Shown in pieces: positions 10,325 to 18,441 of a stretch of DNA of 64,000 nucleotides. The stretch's first letter is position 1, and the number at the start of each line of letters is the position of its first letter. A program made the position numbers and the translations under genes. The notes below the pieces were generated by a model, which did not search any database, had not been told where the DNA came from, and saw only the letters and a program-made list of their open reading frames with translations. The stretch is from Rhodovulum sulfidophilum DSM 1374 (lineage in GTDB: Bacteria; Pseudomonadota; Alphaproteobacteria; Rhodobacterales; Rhodobacteraceae), in assembly GCF_001633165.1 (NCBI RefSeq), contig NZ_CP015418.1:3844001-3908000 (forward strand). The letters run 5' to 3'.

Positions 10325-11068
10325 TCAATCGCCGAAACGCACACGGTGCAGCGCCGAGCCATTGGCCCGAAGCCAGGCCCGCGGCGCCTCGTAGCCCGGC
10401 ATCAGCCCCCCGACCACCGCCCAGAACCTGCTGGAGTGGTTCATCTCGACCAGATGCGCGACCTCATGGGCCGCGACATAGTCCAGCACCTCGGGCGGGG
10501 CCATGATCAGCCGCCAGGCGAACATCAGATCACCGCGCGACGAACAGGACCCCCAGCGCGACCGCGCCTCCCTGACCGTGAGCCGCCGGTAACCGATCCC
10601 CAGCGCGGCGGCATGGCCGTCGGCCGCCGCCGCCAGACGCGCCCGCGCCCGGGTCTTTAGAAAGGCCAGCACCCGGGGCGGCACATCTTCGGCAGGCCCG
10701 GGCACCGCCAGCCCGCCCTCGCGCAGCTGCGGCGTCCGCCCGGTCCCCGGCACGAGCGGCAGAGCCCGCCCCTCATAGGGCACCGAGCCCCCGGCCCGGA
10801 CCACATGATCTTCGGGCCGGTCAGAAAGGTGCCGCCGGATCCAGGCTTCCTTCTCGCGGACGAAGGCAAGCCCATCGGCCTCGGGCGCGCGCTGGGGCAA
10901 TGTCAGCGTCACCCGCCCGTCAAGCTGCGACACCCGCAGCGAATAGCGCCGCGCCCGAGCCGAGCGGCGCAGCGTGACCTCGAGCGGCGGATCGCCGGGA
11001 ATGCGGATGATGCTCATCTCTGCCTCGTGTTTTGCACCGAGCATATCAGCCGAAAAGGGCTTTGACAC
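10325..11068 (-). CDS. YgjP-like zinc metallopeptidase (M48/DUF45 type)
   Basis: A 247-residue protein of the YgjP/DUF45 family of SprT-like zinc metallopeptidases. Near the C-terminus it has AAHEVAHLVEMNHSSRFW, which supplies the HExxH metal-binding motif and a downstream His ligand; upstream is the family's SRWGSCSSRGDLMFAWRL block. Substrates of this family are not established. The upstream Met (MSKPFSADM) is used here, but Met18 (MSIIRIPGD) is also possible. A second member of the same family occurs in this window at the end of the type I restriction operon, and the two differ a good deal in sequence. Confidence 0.85.
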   Translation of the reverse strand: MSKPFSADMLGAKHEAEMSIIRIPGDPPLEVTLRRSARARRYSLRVSQLDGRVTLTLPQRAPEADGLAFVREKEAWIRRHLSDRPEDHVVRAGGSVPYEGRALPLVPGTGRTPQLREGGLAVPGPAEDVPPRVLAFLKTRARARLAAAADGHAAALGIGYRRLTVREARSRWGSCSSRGDLMFAWRLIMAPPEVLDYVAAHEVAHLVEMNHSSRFWAVVGGLMPGYEAPRAWLRANGSALHRVRFGD

Positions 11069-11130
11069 GTAGGGGGACTTGTGGCACGTGGCTGCAACCG
11101 CAAAGCCGTGACCCCTGCGAGAGGATAACC

Positions 11131-11469
11131 ATGCCCAAGGAAGAATGGGGCGTTAAGCGCGTTTGCCCGCAATGCTCGACCCGATTTTACGATCTTCAAC
11201 GCGACCCGATGACCTGCCCGTCTTGCGGCCACAGCTTCCCGGCGGACAGTCTGGCCCCCGGCAAGCAACGGCCGCTCATTGCCGAGAAGGCCGCCCCCGC
11301 CAAGGCGCGGAACGACGAGGAACTGGACAGCGATGACGCCATCATCGACGATGACGATGACGGCAACGATGTCGATCTCGGCGACGACGTGCTGGAGGAT
11401 GATGACGATGACAACGTCTCGCTCGACGACATCGCCGACATGTCCTCCGAGGATGACGACGAGACCTGA
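11131..11469 (+). CDS. TIGR02300 (FYDLN acid) family protein
   Basis: A 112-residue protein with the family's N-terminal MPKEEWGVKR and FYDLQRDP elements and two CxxC pairs (CPQC and CPSC) that look like a zinc ribbon, followed by an extremely acidic tail with long Asp runs. This family is confined mostly to alphaproteobacteria and has no proven function. The start at 11131 is chosen over a longer frame from 11032 because family members begin at MPKEEWG and GAGGA lies upstream. A terminator hairpin follows about 80 bp after the stop. Confidence 0.9.
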   Translation: MPKEEWGVKRVCPQCSTRFYDLQRDPMTCPSCGHSFPADSLAPGKQRPLIAEKAAPAKARNDEELDSDDAIIDDDDDGNDVDLGDDVLEDDDDDNVSLDDIADMSSEDDDET

Positions 11470-11548
11470 CCTGCCGGCGGGGCGTCCCTGACGCCCCCCG
11501 TCGCGCCCAGCCCCGGCTAAGGCTTGGCGCACTCTCTCCGCGACCAGG

Positions 11549-11589
11549 CCGCCCCACCACGGAACCGCTCCTTCTGGGGCGGTTTTTTT
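11549..11589 (+). terminator. Rho-independent terminator
   Basis: CCGCCCCA (11549-11556) pairs with TGGGGCGG (11575-11582), followed at once by seven T. This is a textbook intrinsic terminator and ends the TIGR02300 transcript ahead of the tRNA gene. Confidence 0.85.
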
Positions 11590-11784
11590 GCGCGGCTGCC
11601 ATATGATGCCCCCCTAACCTCTTGCTTCGTTAAGTTTTTTCGAATGTCGGGTCCCAAGCTTTCGCGGCATCGGATCTCGAGCAAAAAATTCGCCGCAGCC
11701 CCCTCCCCTCTGCATTTTTCTGCTTGATCTCCTCCACTCGCTTCCATAATACACGCGGGCGGGCCGGAAGGGCCGCACCCGGAT

Positions 11785-11860
<76 letters not shown>

Positions 11861-12032
11861 AAAAAAAACAGTTGAAAAGCACCAGATAGTTCTGCCTTTT
11901 TCGTCAGGGGATTTGCCTCTGCCGCGCAGACCGGTGCTGTTTTCCCTTCAAAAATCCATGCTGCCTCGATCCACGCCCATGTTGTGTTGATCTCTCCGCA
12001 GCCCTTTCCCCTGTCAAACCCGAGGATGGCCC

Positions 12033-12572
12033 ATGAGCGCCCATTTCTTCGTCGTGACGGGCGGCCCCGGTGCGGGCAAAACCAGCCTGATCACCGAACT
12101 CGCCCGCCGCGGCTTTCATACAATCCCCGAATCCGGCCGCGCGATCATCCGCGAGGAGATGCAGGGCGGCGGAGATGCCCTCCCCTGGGCGGACCGCATG
12201 GCCTATGCCGAACGGATGCTGGAGCAGGACCTGCGCGCCTACAGCGCCGCACAGGCGCTCTCAGGCCCGGTGATCTTCGACCGCGGTATTCCTGACATTC
12301 TGGGCTACCTGACCCTCTGCGGCCTCCCGGTGCCGCCCCACGTCACCGCAGCAGCCAAGGCAGCCCGCTACAACGCCCGCGTCTTCCTTGCGCCCTACTG
12401 GGACGAGATCTTCACACAGGACACCGAACGCACGCAGACCCGCACCGAGGCCGAAGCGACCTGCGCCGTCATGCGGGAGACTTACACCGCGCTGGGATAC
12501 CAAATCACGGAGTTGCCGCGCGCCGACATTGCAACACGCGCCGACTTTGTCTGTGCGCAGCGGGTCAACTGA
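12033..12572 (+). CDS. Small AAA-type P-loop NTPase (nucleoside-kinase-like)
   Basis: A 179-residue single-domain P-loop protein. The Walker A motif GGPGAGKTSL is at residues 10-19, PVIFDRGIPDILGY near residue 80 is a kinase-type Walker B/substrate element (DRG), and a TRTEAEA lid-like region follows. This fits the AAA_28 group of predicted phosphotransferases, usually annotated as AAA family ATPase. The natural substrate is unknown. It stands alone between the tRNA gene and the first IS remnant, so the context gives no further hint. Confidence 0.85.
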   Translation: MSAHFFVVTGGPGAGKTSLITELARRGFHTIPESGRAIIREEMQGGGDALPWADRMAYAERMLEQDLRAYSAAQALSGPVIFDRGIPDILGYLTLCGLPVPPHVTAAAKAARYNARVFLAPYWDEIFTQDTERTQTRTEAEATCAVMRETYTALGYQITELPRADIATRADFVCAQRVN

Positions 12573-12722
12573 CCGTAATCGCGAGATGCCGTGGCGAAAC
12601 TGCTGATGCGGACAAACCGCATGGTCCCTCCGGCCTCCCGCTGCCTGACACTCACAGCCCATTGCGGTCACTTGTCCACTTAACCTTCTTTCCATGCTAT
12701 TTTGGGAAAGGAGGACACCGCC

Positions 12723-13013
12723 ATGGATGGAACACCGAAAGCGACGAAACCCAAGGCTCGTGACGCGAAGACCAAGATCGCGCAAACCCGCATGAGCGTT
12801 CTGGAACTGGCGAAAGAACTCGGCAACGTGGCCGAGGCCTGTCGCCAGCGGGGCATGGACCGCACCAGCTTCTACGAGTGGAAACGCCGGTTTCAAACCC
12901 ACGGCTTCGAGGGGCTGAAGGACCTGCCGCCGATCCACAGGAGCCACCCTCAAACGACCCCGCCGGAGACGGTCGAGCGGATCAAGGCGCTGGCGCTCGA
13001 ACATCCGGCCTAT
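12723..13013 (+). pseudogene. IS481-type transposase, N-terminal fragment
   Basis: The frame starts MDGTPKATKPKARD and encodes a helix-turn-helix segment (ELGNVAEACRQRGMDRTSFYEWKRRF) described here by its key residues AEACRQRGM and SFYEWKRRF, then VERIKALALEHPAY. Family members continue with GCNRLEA and a DDE catalytic domain, but here the match stops near 13012 and unrelated sequence begins. About 97 of roughly 340 residues remain, so it is a decayed transposase. AAAGGAGGA precedes the ATG. Confidence 0.75.
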
Positions 13014-13402
13014 CCTCGTAGAGCGTCACAGCGAGATCGAGGTAATGCGGCAGCCCCTCGGCGGCGCCGACGAGACGCGCACGGATGTCCTCTTCGGGGA
13101 TCGGCACCTGCGCAAGGAAGCGGTCGGCATCCTCATCCGAGAGTTCTCCGAGGAGGTGCTGGTCGAGCACGTCTTCCCATCGGTTATCGATCTCCACCCA
13201 GCGGAGCTTGTCGCGTCCGAAGATCAGGATCAGCGCGCCGGGGGTCTCGCGCACCAGCGTCTGGAGCCAGACATCTCCCCGAAGCTCGCCCTGTCCGAGC
13301 TTCTCGTGGGTGTCGATGGTGATCACCACGCGCGGGCAGCCGATCTCGGCGCGGGCGCGCCAGATGTCGAAGCCCAGGTATTGCGGCAGATGTATCGACC
13401 CA
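13014..13402 (-). pseudogene. Internal fragment of a STAND-type P-loop NTPase
   Basis: Reading on the minus strand from about 13402 gives QYLGFDIWRARAEIG, then VVITIDTHEKL, LILIFGRDKLRW, HLLGELSDEDADRFL and GLPHYLDLAVTLYE. The VITID Walker B-like strand, the arginine-containing sensor strand and a GLP-type motif are the order seen in NB-ARC/NACHT (STAND) ATPases. The fragment has neither a start nor an end: IS481 sequence abuts it at the low-coordinate end and another transposase fragment at the high-coordinate end. The remaining 130 residues look well conserved, so the disruption may be recent. Identification beyond STAND-like NTPase is not possible here. Confidence 0.55.
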
Positions 13403-13560
13403 GCTGAATCTGCTCAGGTTAAGCCGCTAATGTGAATGCCTCGGCAGGCGTGCGCATGGCAAGGGCCTGATGAGGGCGGCGGTTGTTGTAGAAGCTGATC
13501 CAGTCACCGATGACGCGCATCGCGTGCTGGATGGTCTCAAAACGGTGGCGATGCACGCAT
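13403..13560 (-). pseudogene. DDE transposase (IS3/IS481 type), C-terminal fragment
   Basis: The minus strand encodes HRHRFETIQHAMRVIGDW then ISFYNNRRPHQALAMRTPAEAF and a stop at 13419. This is the typical end of an rve-type integrase core domain, where the FYNNRRPHQAL block follows the catalytic Glu. Only about 45 residues survive. One end abuts the STAND NTPase fragment and the other abuts the vgrG fragment; TTAACCTGAGCAG after the stop is probably the IS terminus. Confidence 0.7.
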
Positions 13561-15062
13561 TCCGGCCGGCCGAGGGTCACCACCAGGAGGAGGTCTCGCA
13601 TTTCCGCACCTGGCGGCCCGCGCGGCGGATCACGACCGGCGCGGTCCGGCTGACCGACTACAACTTCAAGACCCCGGTGGCGGCGATGGAGACCGACCAT
13701 CTGGGCGACGCGGCCTACGAACAGGGCCAGATCGAGAGCTTCGACTGGCCGGGCGATTATCTCGATCAGAGCCGCGGCCGGGTGGTGGCCGAGCTGCGCG
13801 CCGCGGGCGAACGCGGCCAGGACCGGCGCTTTGAGGCCGAGGGCGATATCGTGGCGCTTGGCGCGGGTCTCCGGGTGACGCTGTCGGGCGATCCGGTGCC
13901 CGGGACCGGCGGCGAATACATGTGCCTGAGCGCGCGGCATTCCTACACCGCCGACAACTATGGGTCAGGCGGCTCGGACGATGGCGACGGGCGCGCCTAT
14001 GACGGGCAATATGTCCTGATGCCGGTCGAGGCGCCGCTTTTGCCCGAACAGAAGACCGCGCGGGCCGACGTGCGGGGGCCGCAGACCGCGACGGTGGTCG
14101 GCGAGGGCGAGATCGACTGCGACGAATATGGCCGGATTCTGGTGCGGTTCCACTGGGACCTGGACGAGGCCTGGTCGATGCGCTGCCGGGTATCGCAAAG
14201 CTGGGCCGGTGCCGGCTGGGGCGGGATGGTGATCCCGCGGATCGGCATGGAGGTGGTGGTCGAGTTCCTCGACGGCGACCCGGACAAGCCGCTGGTCACG
14301 GGCTGCGTCTATAACGGCCGGAATAGGGCTCCCTACGATTTACCCGAGAACAAGACGCGATCTACATTTCGGTCTGACACCCATCAAGGAAGAGGTTTCA
14401 ATGAGTTGAGATTCGAAGACAAAAAAGGACAAGAGGAAATCTACCTGCACGCAGAGAAGGACCGCAACGAAAAGACCAACAACAACCACACCGAGCGGGT
14501 CGATAACAACTGGGTGCAAAGCATCGGCCAGCACAAGGCCATCGAGGTCGACGGCAACCACAGCGAGTCCGTGCATGGCTCAATGACGCTGCATGTCGGT
14601 CCGAGCGGGGTTGGGCGTGTGCTCAACGACCGGTTCCGCAAGCTGGTCGAGGGGATTTCTTCTATCGCGGTAAAGATGCCTACACCAGGCATCAACCAGC
14701 TCGGTCGCGGCGTATACTCCCTGTTCGCGGACCAGGTGATCAATGAAGCCACCGCAGGAGTGAAGGCGCAGACCATCGGCGTGACGAAGACCGTGAATGT
14801 CGGGCGGTCGATCTTCGAGAATGCGGGGCATTCGATCCAGCTCGTCGCGGGCTCGCAAGCGACTATCGAGGCTGGTGACGTGGCTAGCATTGTCTCGAAT
14901 GGCGAGCTTGAACTGCGTGTCGGAAAGGCGGAGTTGCGTATGACATCCGACGGTTATGTCCGGCTGCGCGGTGACACGCTGTTCATGGAATTAGAAAACG
15001 GCATTGAAATGGTCGGTGGAAGCGAAATCACAGCGAATGCGCCGAAAATCAGCCTGAACTGA
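13560..15062 (+). pseudogene. vgrG: Type VI secretion tip protein VgrG, 5'-truncated
   Basis: About 500 residues of a VgrG spike protein. The remaining part begins inside the gp27-like region (RRITTGAVRLTDYNF), then has the gp5-like OB fold (GEGEIDCDEYGRILVRFHWD, with QSWAGAGWGGMVIPRIGMEV and DGDPDKPLVTGCVYN downstream) and a long beta-helical needle (residues with HAEKDRNEKTNNNHTERV and repeats). The first roughly 150-200 residues of a VgrG are missing; the open frame continues upstream only because the abutting transposase fragment happens to be open on this strand. Codon use is like that of the core genes. The C-terminal extension after the needle (about 150 residues, ending ITANAPKISLN) may carry an adaptor or cargo function. 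No other T6SS structural gene is in the window. Confidence 0.85.
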
Positions 15063-15091
15063 TCGGCCGTCCCTTGCGCACGGAGAGAAAG

Positions 15092-15574
15092 ATGAAACGC
15101 AAGATCCTGATTGCCGTCGCGCTGATCGTGGCCATGGTCGTGCTGCTGCCCGCAGCCTTTTCTGTGTGGCGAATGAAGTTTCTCTTGCCCGAGGGCGAGG
15201 TCACGCTGGCAGGTCATGAGGGGGGGATGGTGTGCTCGAGCGATGCCTACAACGCCTTCGTGCCGCTGATGTCGCAGGCCGGTGAGATGGGCCTGAGTCA
15301 GATGCCGTTCGAGGGAACGGCAGCCGAACAGAGGGCAATCCTTGACCGCTATGCCGCCCTTGGCCTGACTGGTCCGGAAACTGTGGTGACAAGCGTCAAT
15401 CTCGATGACGGTAAGGTCTATGCCAATACCTGCGCCGCCGAGAGATGCACGATGGCAGAGATGGCCGCCGCCGAAGCCATGTGCTGGCAGGACACCCGGA
15501 ATTGCATCTATCTTGCGATACGCTTCCGCGGCCAGGACTACTGCGTGCTCGCTCCCGCGAAAGATGTGCCATGA
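15092..15574 (+). CDS. Membrane-anchored protein of unknown function next to vgrG
   Basis: A 160-residue protein whose first 25 residues (MKRKILIAVALIVAMVVLL) form a signal anchor or uncleaved signal, leaving a periplasmic domain with six Cys residues (for example MVCSSD, ANTCAAERCTM, AMCWQDTRNC, DYCVL) that could form disulfides. No family is recognised. GGAGAG precedes the ATG at 15092; the upstream in-frame Met at 15074 gives a less likely N-terminus. Its place directly after vgrG and its overlap with the next gene suggest an effector-accessory or immunity role, an inference from position only. Confidence 0.7.
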   Translation: MKRKILIAVALIVAMVVLLPAAFSVWRMKFLLPEGEVTLAGHEGGMVCSSDAYNAFVPLMSQAGEMGLSQMPFEGTAAEQRAILDRYAALGLTGPETVVTSVNLDDGKVYANTCAAERCTMAEMAAAEAMCWQDTRNCIYLAIRFRGQDYCVLAPAKDVP

Positions 15575-16178
15575 ACGATGCGGTCTTCCCCTTGGCAATG
15601 GCCCGATGCACCCCGAGGCATGGGTGGGCCGTATGGACGCTAGGTCCAAACGCTGGCTCATCTCCTACGACGGCAGCTTTTCTATGGTCTGCGGGTATCA
15701 CAGCTTCATTTTCCTCGGCTTCGACAACATGTGTATCGGGATCGTCAATCTTCTGAATTGCGGAGTGTCCGCAAGCTTGCCGATCGGCAAGCTGTTCAAG
15801 GGGGCAGGCGGTAGCGCGCGGGCGGCCCAGCGCATCGAGGATGCGCATGGCCATATCGGCGACGGCAAGATGACTTGGGACGCCGCCAAGATGGAGCATG
15901 AACAGAATCAAATCGGCTCCGGCATGGCGCTTTACGAGCGAATGACCCAGGGAACGCCGCAATTCGTCAGCGCTCACAAACCATTTTCCCTTGCCGATTT
16001 GTCGGGAATGACCGGCGGGATCATTGGTGCCGAGGTCGAGCTGGTGGGCGCGGCTGCACTTTACACGATTGATGCATCGCCCGGGCCTCTGGGAGACCCG
16101 GTCTTCGGGCCGACGCCTGTTTTCAACTCCGGGGACGGGCTTGTCAGCGCAGGTGCCTCGGCGGCCATTGGAATGTAA
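15564..16178 (+). CDS. Hypothetical protein in the vgrG cluster
   Basis: The frame from ATG 15564 gives 204 residues. From MDARSKRWLISYDG onward the codon use and sequence look like a real protein, with a hydrophobic MVCGYHSFIFLGF and MCIGIVNLLNCGVS region and then an Ala/Gly-rich second half (LADLSGMTGGIIGAEVELVGAAALY) that could insert in a membrane. No domain is recognised. The start is uncertain: ATG 15571, which overlaps the previous stop as ATGA, is in another frame that closes at 15756, so a small frameshift near 15600 is possible. By position it is a candidate T6SS cargo or partner. Confidence 0.55.
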   Translation: MCHERCGLPLGNGPMHPEAWVGRMDARSKRWLISYDGSFSMVCGYHSFIFLGFDNMCIGIVNLLNCGVSASLPIGKLFKGAGGSARAAQRIEDAHGHIGDGKMTWDAAKMEHEQNQIGSGMALYERMTQGTPQFVSAHKPFSLADLSGMTGGIIGAEVELVGAAALYTIDASPGPLGDPVFGPTPVFNSGDGLVSAGASAAIGM

Positions 16179-16224
16179 GCGTTACAACTGCCCCCCGTTT
16201 TGATCTCTATTCTGAGCAAGGCGC

Positions 16225-16261
16225 TGCCTCTATATTGGCGCCTAGCGCCAATATAGAGGCA
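16225..16261. repeat. 37-bp near-perfect inverted repeat
   Basis: TGCCTCTATATTGGCG at 16225-16240 is exactly repeated in reverse complement at 16246-16261, and the flanking C/G of the central CCTAG also pair, leaving a 3-base loop (17-bp arms). It is AT-richer than its surroundings and has no T tract in either direction. It lies 47 bp after the unknown gene of the vgrG cluster. It may be a bidirectional terminator or a recombination/IS end. Confidence 0.7.
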
Positions 16262-16613
16262 TTATACGTGGGCTCTTTCCGCCCAGAATCGACCTTCAGC
16301 CTAAGGTCAGGATGCTGCAGCGCGAGCCGCCGAACCTGGCGTTCGCCGCGCTACCCTCCACCGCGACAGTCAGAGGTCGGCTCTGCGGACAAGGGGTGAA
16401 TTCGCCGCGATTGCCCGAACGGCGGCTGTCGGCGCTTCGCGACGAACAAGCACCCTACATCGGGCGGAGATATGACCGAAACACATATGCAGCAGTGAAG
16501 TCGCAACTCTTTGCCAAAGCAGCTAACCGCTACCAGTACAGGAGTGGGGCCCACCAGCGCGGCAAATCGAATCAGTTTTGTCGTTGACGGCGATGGCCAG
16601 GTTGATGCTGAAT
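16262..16613. other. Intergenic stretch without a recognisable gene
   Basis: Between the inverted repeat and the stop of the Fic gene no frame on either strand gives a convincing protein. Base composition is mixed, and the stretch may be decayed mobile DNA. Confidence 0.4.
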
Positions 16614-18083
16614 CTACAAATTCTGTGTCAGTTCTTTGAGGGCTACCTTGAGCACACTCTCGCGCCAAGGCCTGAAGCGGGACAGCAGCCGCTCTCGATC
16701 CTCGTTGTAGAAAAAGACGAAGCCCTCCTCCGCGAGCGGCACCAAAGTGGCTCGCATTTGCCCCTCTTCGTCAGTGTCCTTGAACTCAAGGAATGGCGCG
16801 CAAATGAGGCTTCCGTTGAATGGCCTGCCAATCCCATGATTCGCGAACACGAGCTGACCGCGGCGCGACCACCGCATGTTGAGAGCGACCCATGATCTGT
16901 ATTCGCCGGTATCGGCGAAGTAACCTATGTGGTTCTTTGCATTGTCGATGATCTGTGCTCGGAAGTAGTGGTCCGTCTCCGAATTGGACTTTGTAACGAA
17001 GGCCGTCGCTCCATCGCTCACTCGTTGAAGCGCAGTTGAGACAGTGGGCGCAATCGCAGCAAGCCGGTCGCAAAGATCGTCTTCGAGGATGTGAGCAAGA
17101 TCGAAAACCCCCCTCAGCGCGGCAAGCTGGTCTGCGGCAACCTTGTCGGCGGCTTTGAGTAGACCTCCGAGAGCGGCCTGGACATCCTCCTCGACCAATA
17201 GAGACTCAGAAATTGCTGAAGCTTTCCGGAACTGGCTTATCTGCAATTTGGCGATCAGATCGATCAACGGTTTCAAATTGCCCGAGTCCGCCGCTTCCAG
17301 CGCATCCAAGTAGGTTGGCTTGTCATCCCGTGTCACGACCAGCGGGAACAATCCGTCCTTTACCAAGACCAGTGAGGCGATCGCGCGCGCAACACGGCCG
17401 TTGCCATCCTGGAAGGGATGGATCTGGGTGAAGCGATGATGGAGCCAAGCTGCCTGAACCTCGCTTGGCACAGACTTCGCCACATGTTCCGCATGCATCT
17501 TGATCAACTGATCCATTTCGGAGCCGACGTGCTCGGGAGAGCAGTAAGTGAATGTGATGCCGTCGCGCACCGGGTAGTTTGCTAGCGTCTTCCAAGCACC
17601 CTTGATCAAAGGCACCTCAACATGTCGTCCCTGCGCGTCCAGACCCTCTGTCGTATCCTGGCTTCGCAGAAGCACGGCGTGCAGCTCTTTAACGTAGGAC
17701 GCGGAAAGGGCGCGGTCGCTTTTCACGAAATCGAACACCCCATCCAGCGCATCCTTCTGGTCGCGCAGCAGCTGGATCACATAATCGCGTGGCTTGTTGG
17801 TCGAGCCATGGCTCAGAAGTTCAGCCTGAAAGCCACGCTCGATAAGTGTCTGGGTAACGCCCCGTTCGATCTCATAGAGGTTCTCAATGACGCCGGTCTC
17901 GATGGCCCACTCCCGGCTCAGCTTTTCGGTGAAATCAGACAGCTGGGTGGAGCCCTTCAATCGCTTTCGCTGATCTGTCCACACCGCCTTAATACCCGGT
18001 ATTTCCGACGCGCTAAGTTGGGCAGGATCGGCATCGAGATCAGTAATGCCAGTTGCGGGGTTCCAAATCGGATGCTCTGTCAT
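16614..18083 (-). CDS. Fic family AMP-transferase, class II
   Basis: A 489-residue Fic-domain protein. Fic proteins transfer AMP or other phosphate-containing groups from nucleotides to hydroxyls on target proteins. The catalytic loop HPFQDGNGRVAR (about residue 220) matches HPFx(D/E)GNGR exactly. Upstream, TGVIEN (near residue 60) fits the (S/T)xxxE(G/N) inhibitory helix, so this is a class II enzyme with built-in autoinhibition. The C-terminal 200 residues are a less conserved helical/winged region. ATG 18083 (MTEHPIWNP) is preferred to the GTG 48 bases upstream. It lies convergent with the vgrG cluster and just downstream of the GHKL ATPase gene on the same strand. Class II Fic proteins occur both as regulators and in defence or toxin contexts. 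Confidence 0.9.
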   Translation of the reverse strand: MTEHPIWNPATGITDLDADPAQLSASEIPGIKAVWTDQRKRLKGSTQLSDFTEKLSREWAIETGVIENLYEIERGVTQTLIERGFQAELLSHGSTNKPRDYVIQLLRDQKDALDGVFDFVKSDRALSASYVKELHAVLLRSQDTTEGLDAQGRHVEVPLIKGAWKTLANYPVRDGITFTYCSPEHVGSEMDQLIKMHAEHVAKSVPSEVQAAWLHHRFTQIHPFQDGNGRVARAIASLVLVKDGLFPLVVTRDDKPTYLDALEAADSGNLKPLIDLIAKLQISQFRKASAISESLLVEEDVQAALGGLLKAADKVAADQLAALRGVFDLAHILEDDLCDRLAAIAPTVSTALQRVSDGATAFVTKSNSETDHYFRAQIIDNAKNHIGYFADTGEYRSWVALNMRWSRRGQLVFANHGIGRPFNGSLICAPFLEFKDTDEEGQMRATLVPLAEEGFVFFYNEDRERLLSRFRPWRESVLKVALKELTQNL

Positions 18084-18131
18084 TCCAAACTTCTTCGTTC
18101 CGAGGTTTTTGTTGCGAAGATTGCGACCCAC

Positions 18132-18441
18132 TCAAAGGCGTTGTGAAGTAGGAGTTCGCAACGGCGAGCGTAGTTTGACCTCATTTTTATTGTCCGGCTG
18201 GACAGCTATTGCATGCTGGGTCTGTAGTCCATCGTGTTTGCAGCTTCTAGCGCTGTTGGTCCGTAGCCTAGCTTTTGGGTAGCCGCACCGCGGCTACGGC
18301 GCTCTTTCGAAAGTCGGCTTCGGGGCGGCCTTTCAGTTGTCGACGGCAACAAAATGCGGATCGCGTCCTTCCAAGCGCAGCGCAGCATTTGACAGTCTGG
18401 GCTCAAAGCGGTCACGCGGAGCGGTGGACCACAGCGAAGGT
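18132..18441. other. Spacer between the Fic and GHKL ATPase genes, with a short hairpin
   Basis: No gene is seen in this 310-bp stretch. GTAGCCGC (18279-18286) and GCGGCTAC (18290-18297) form a perfect 8-bp stem with an ACC loop about 150 bp after the ATPase stop. It could terminate that transcript, although it has no T run. Confidence 0.4.
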
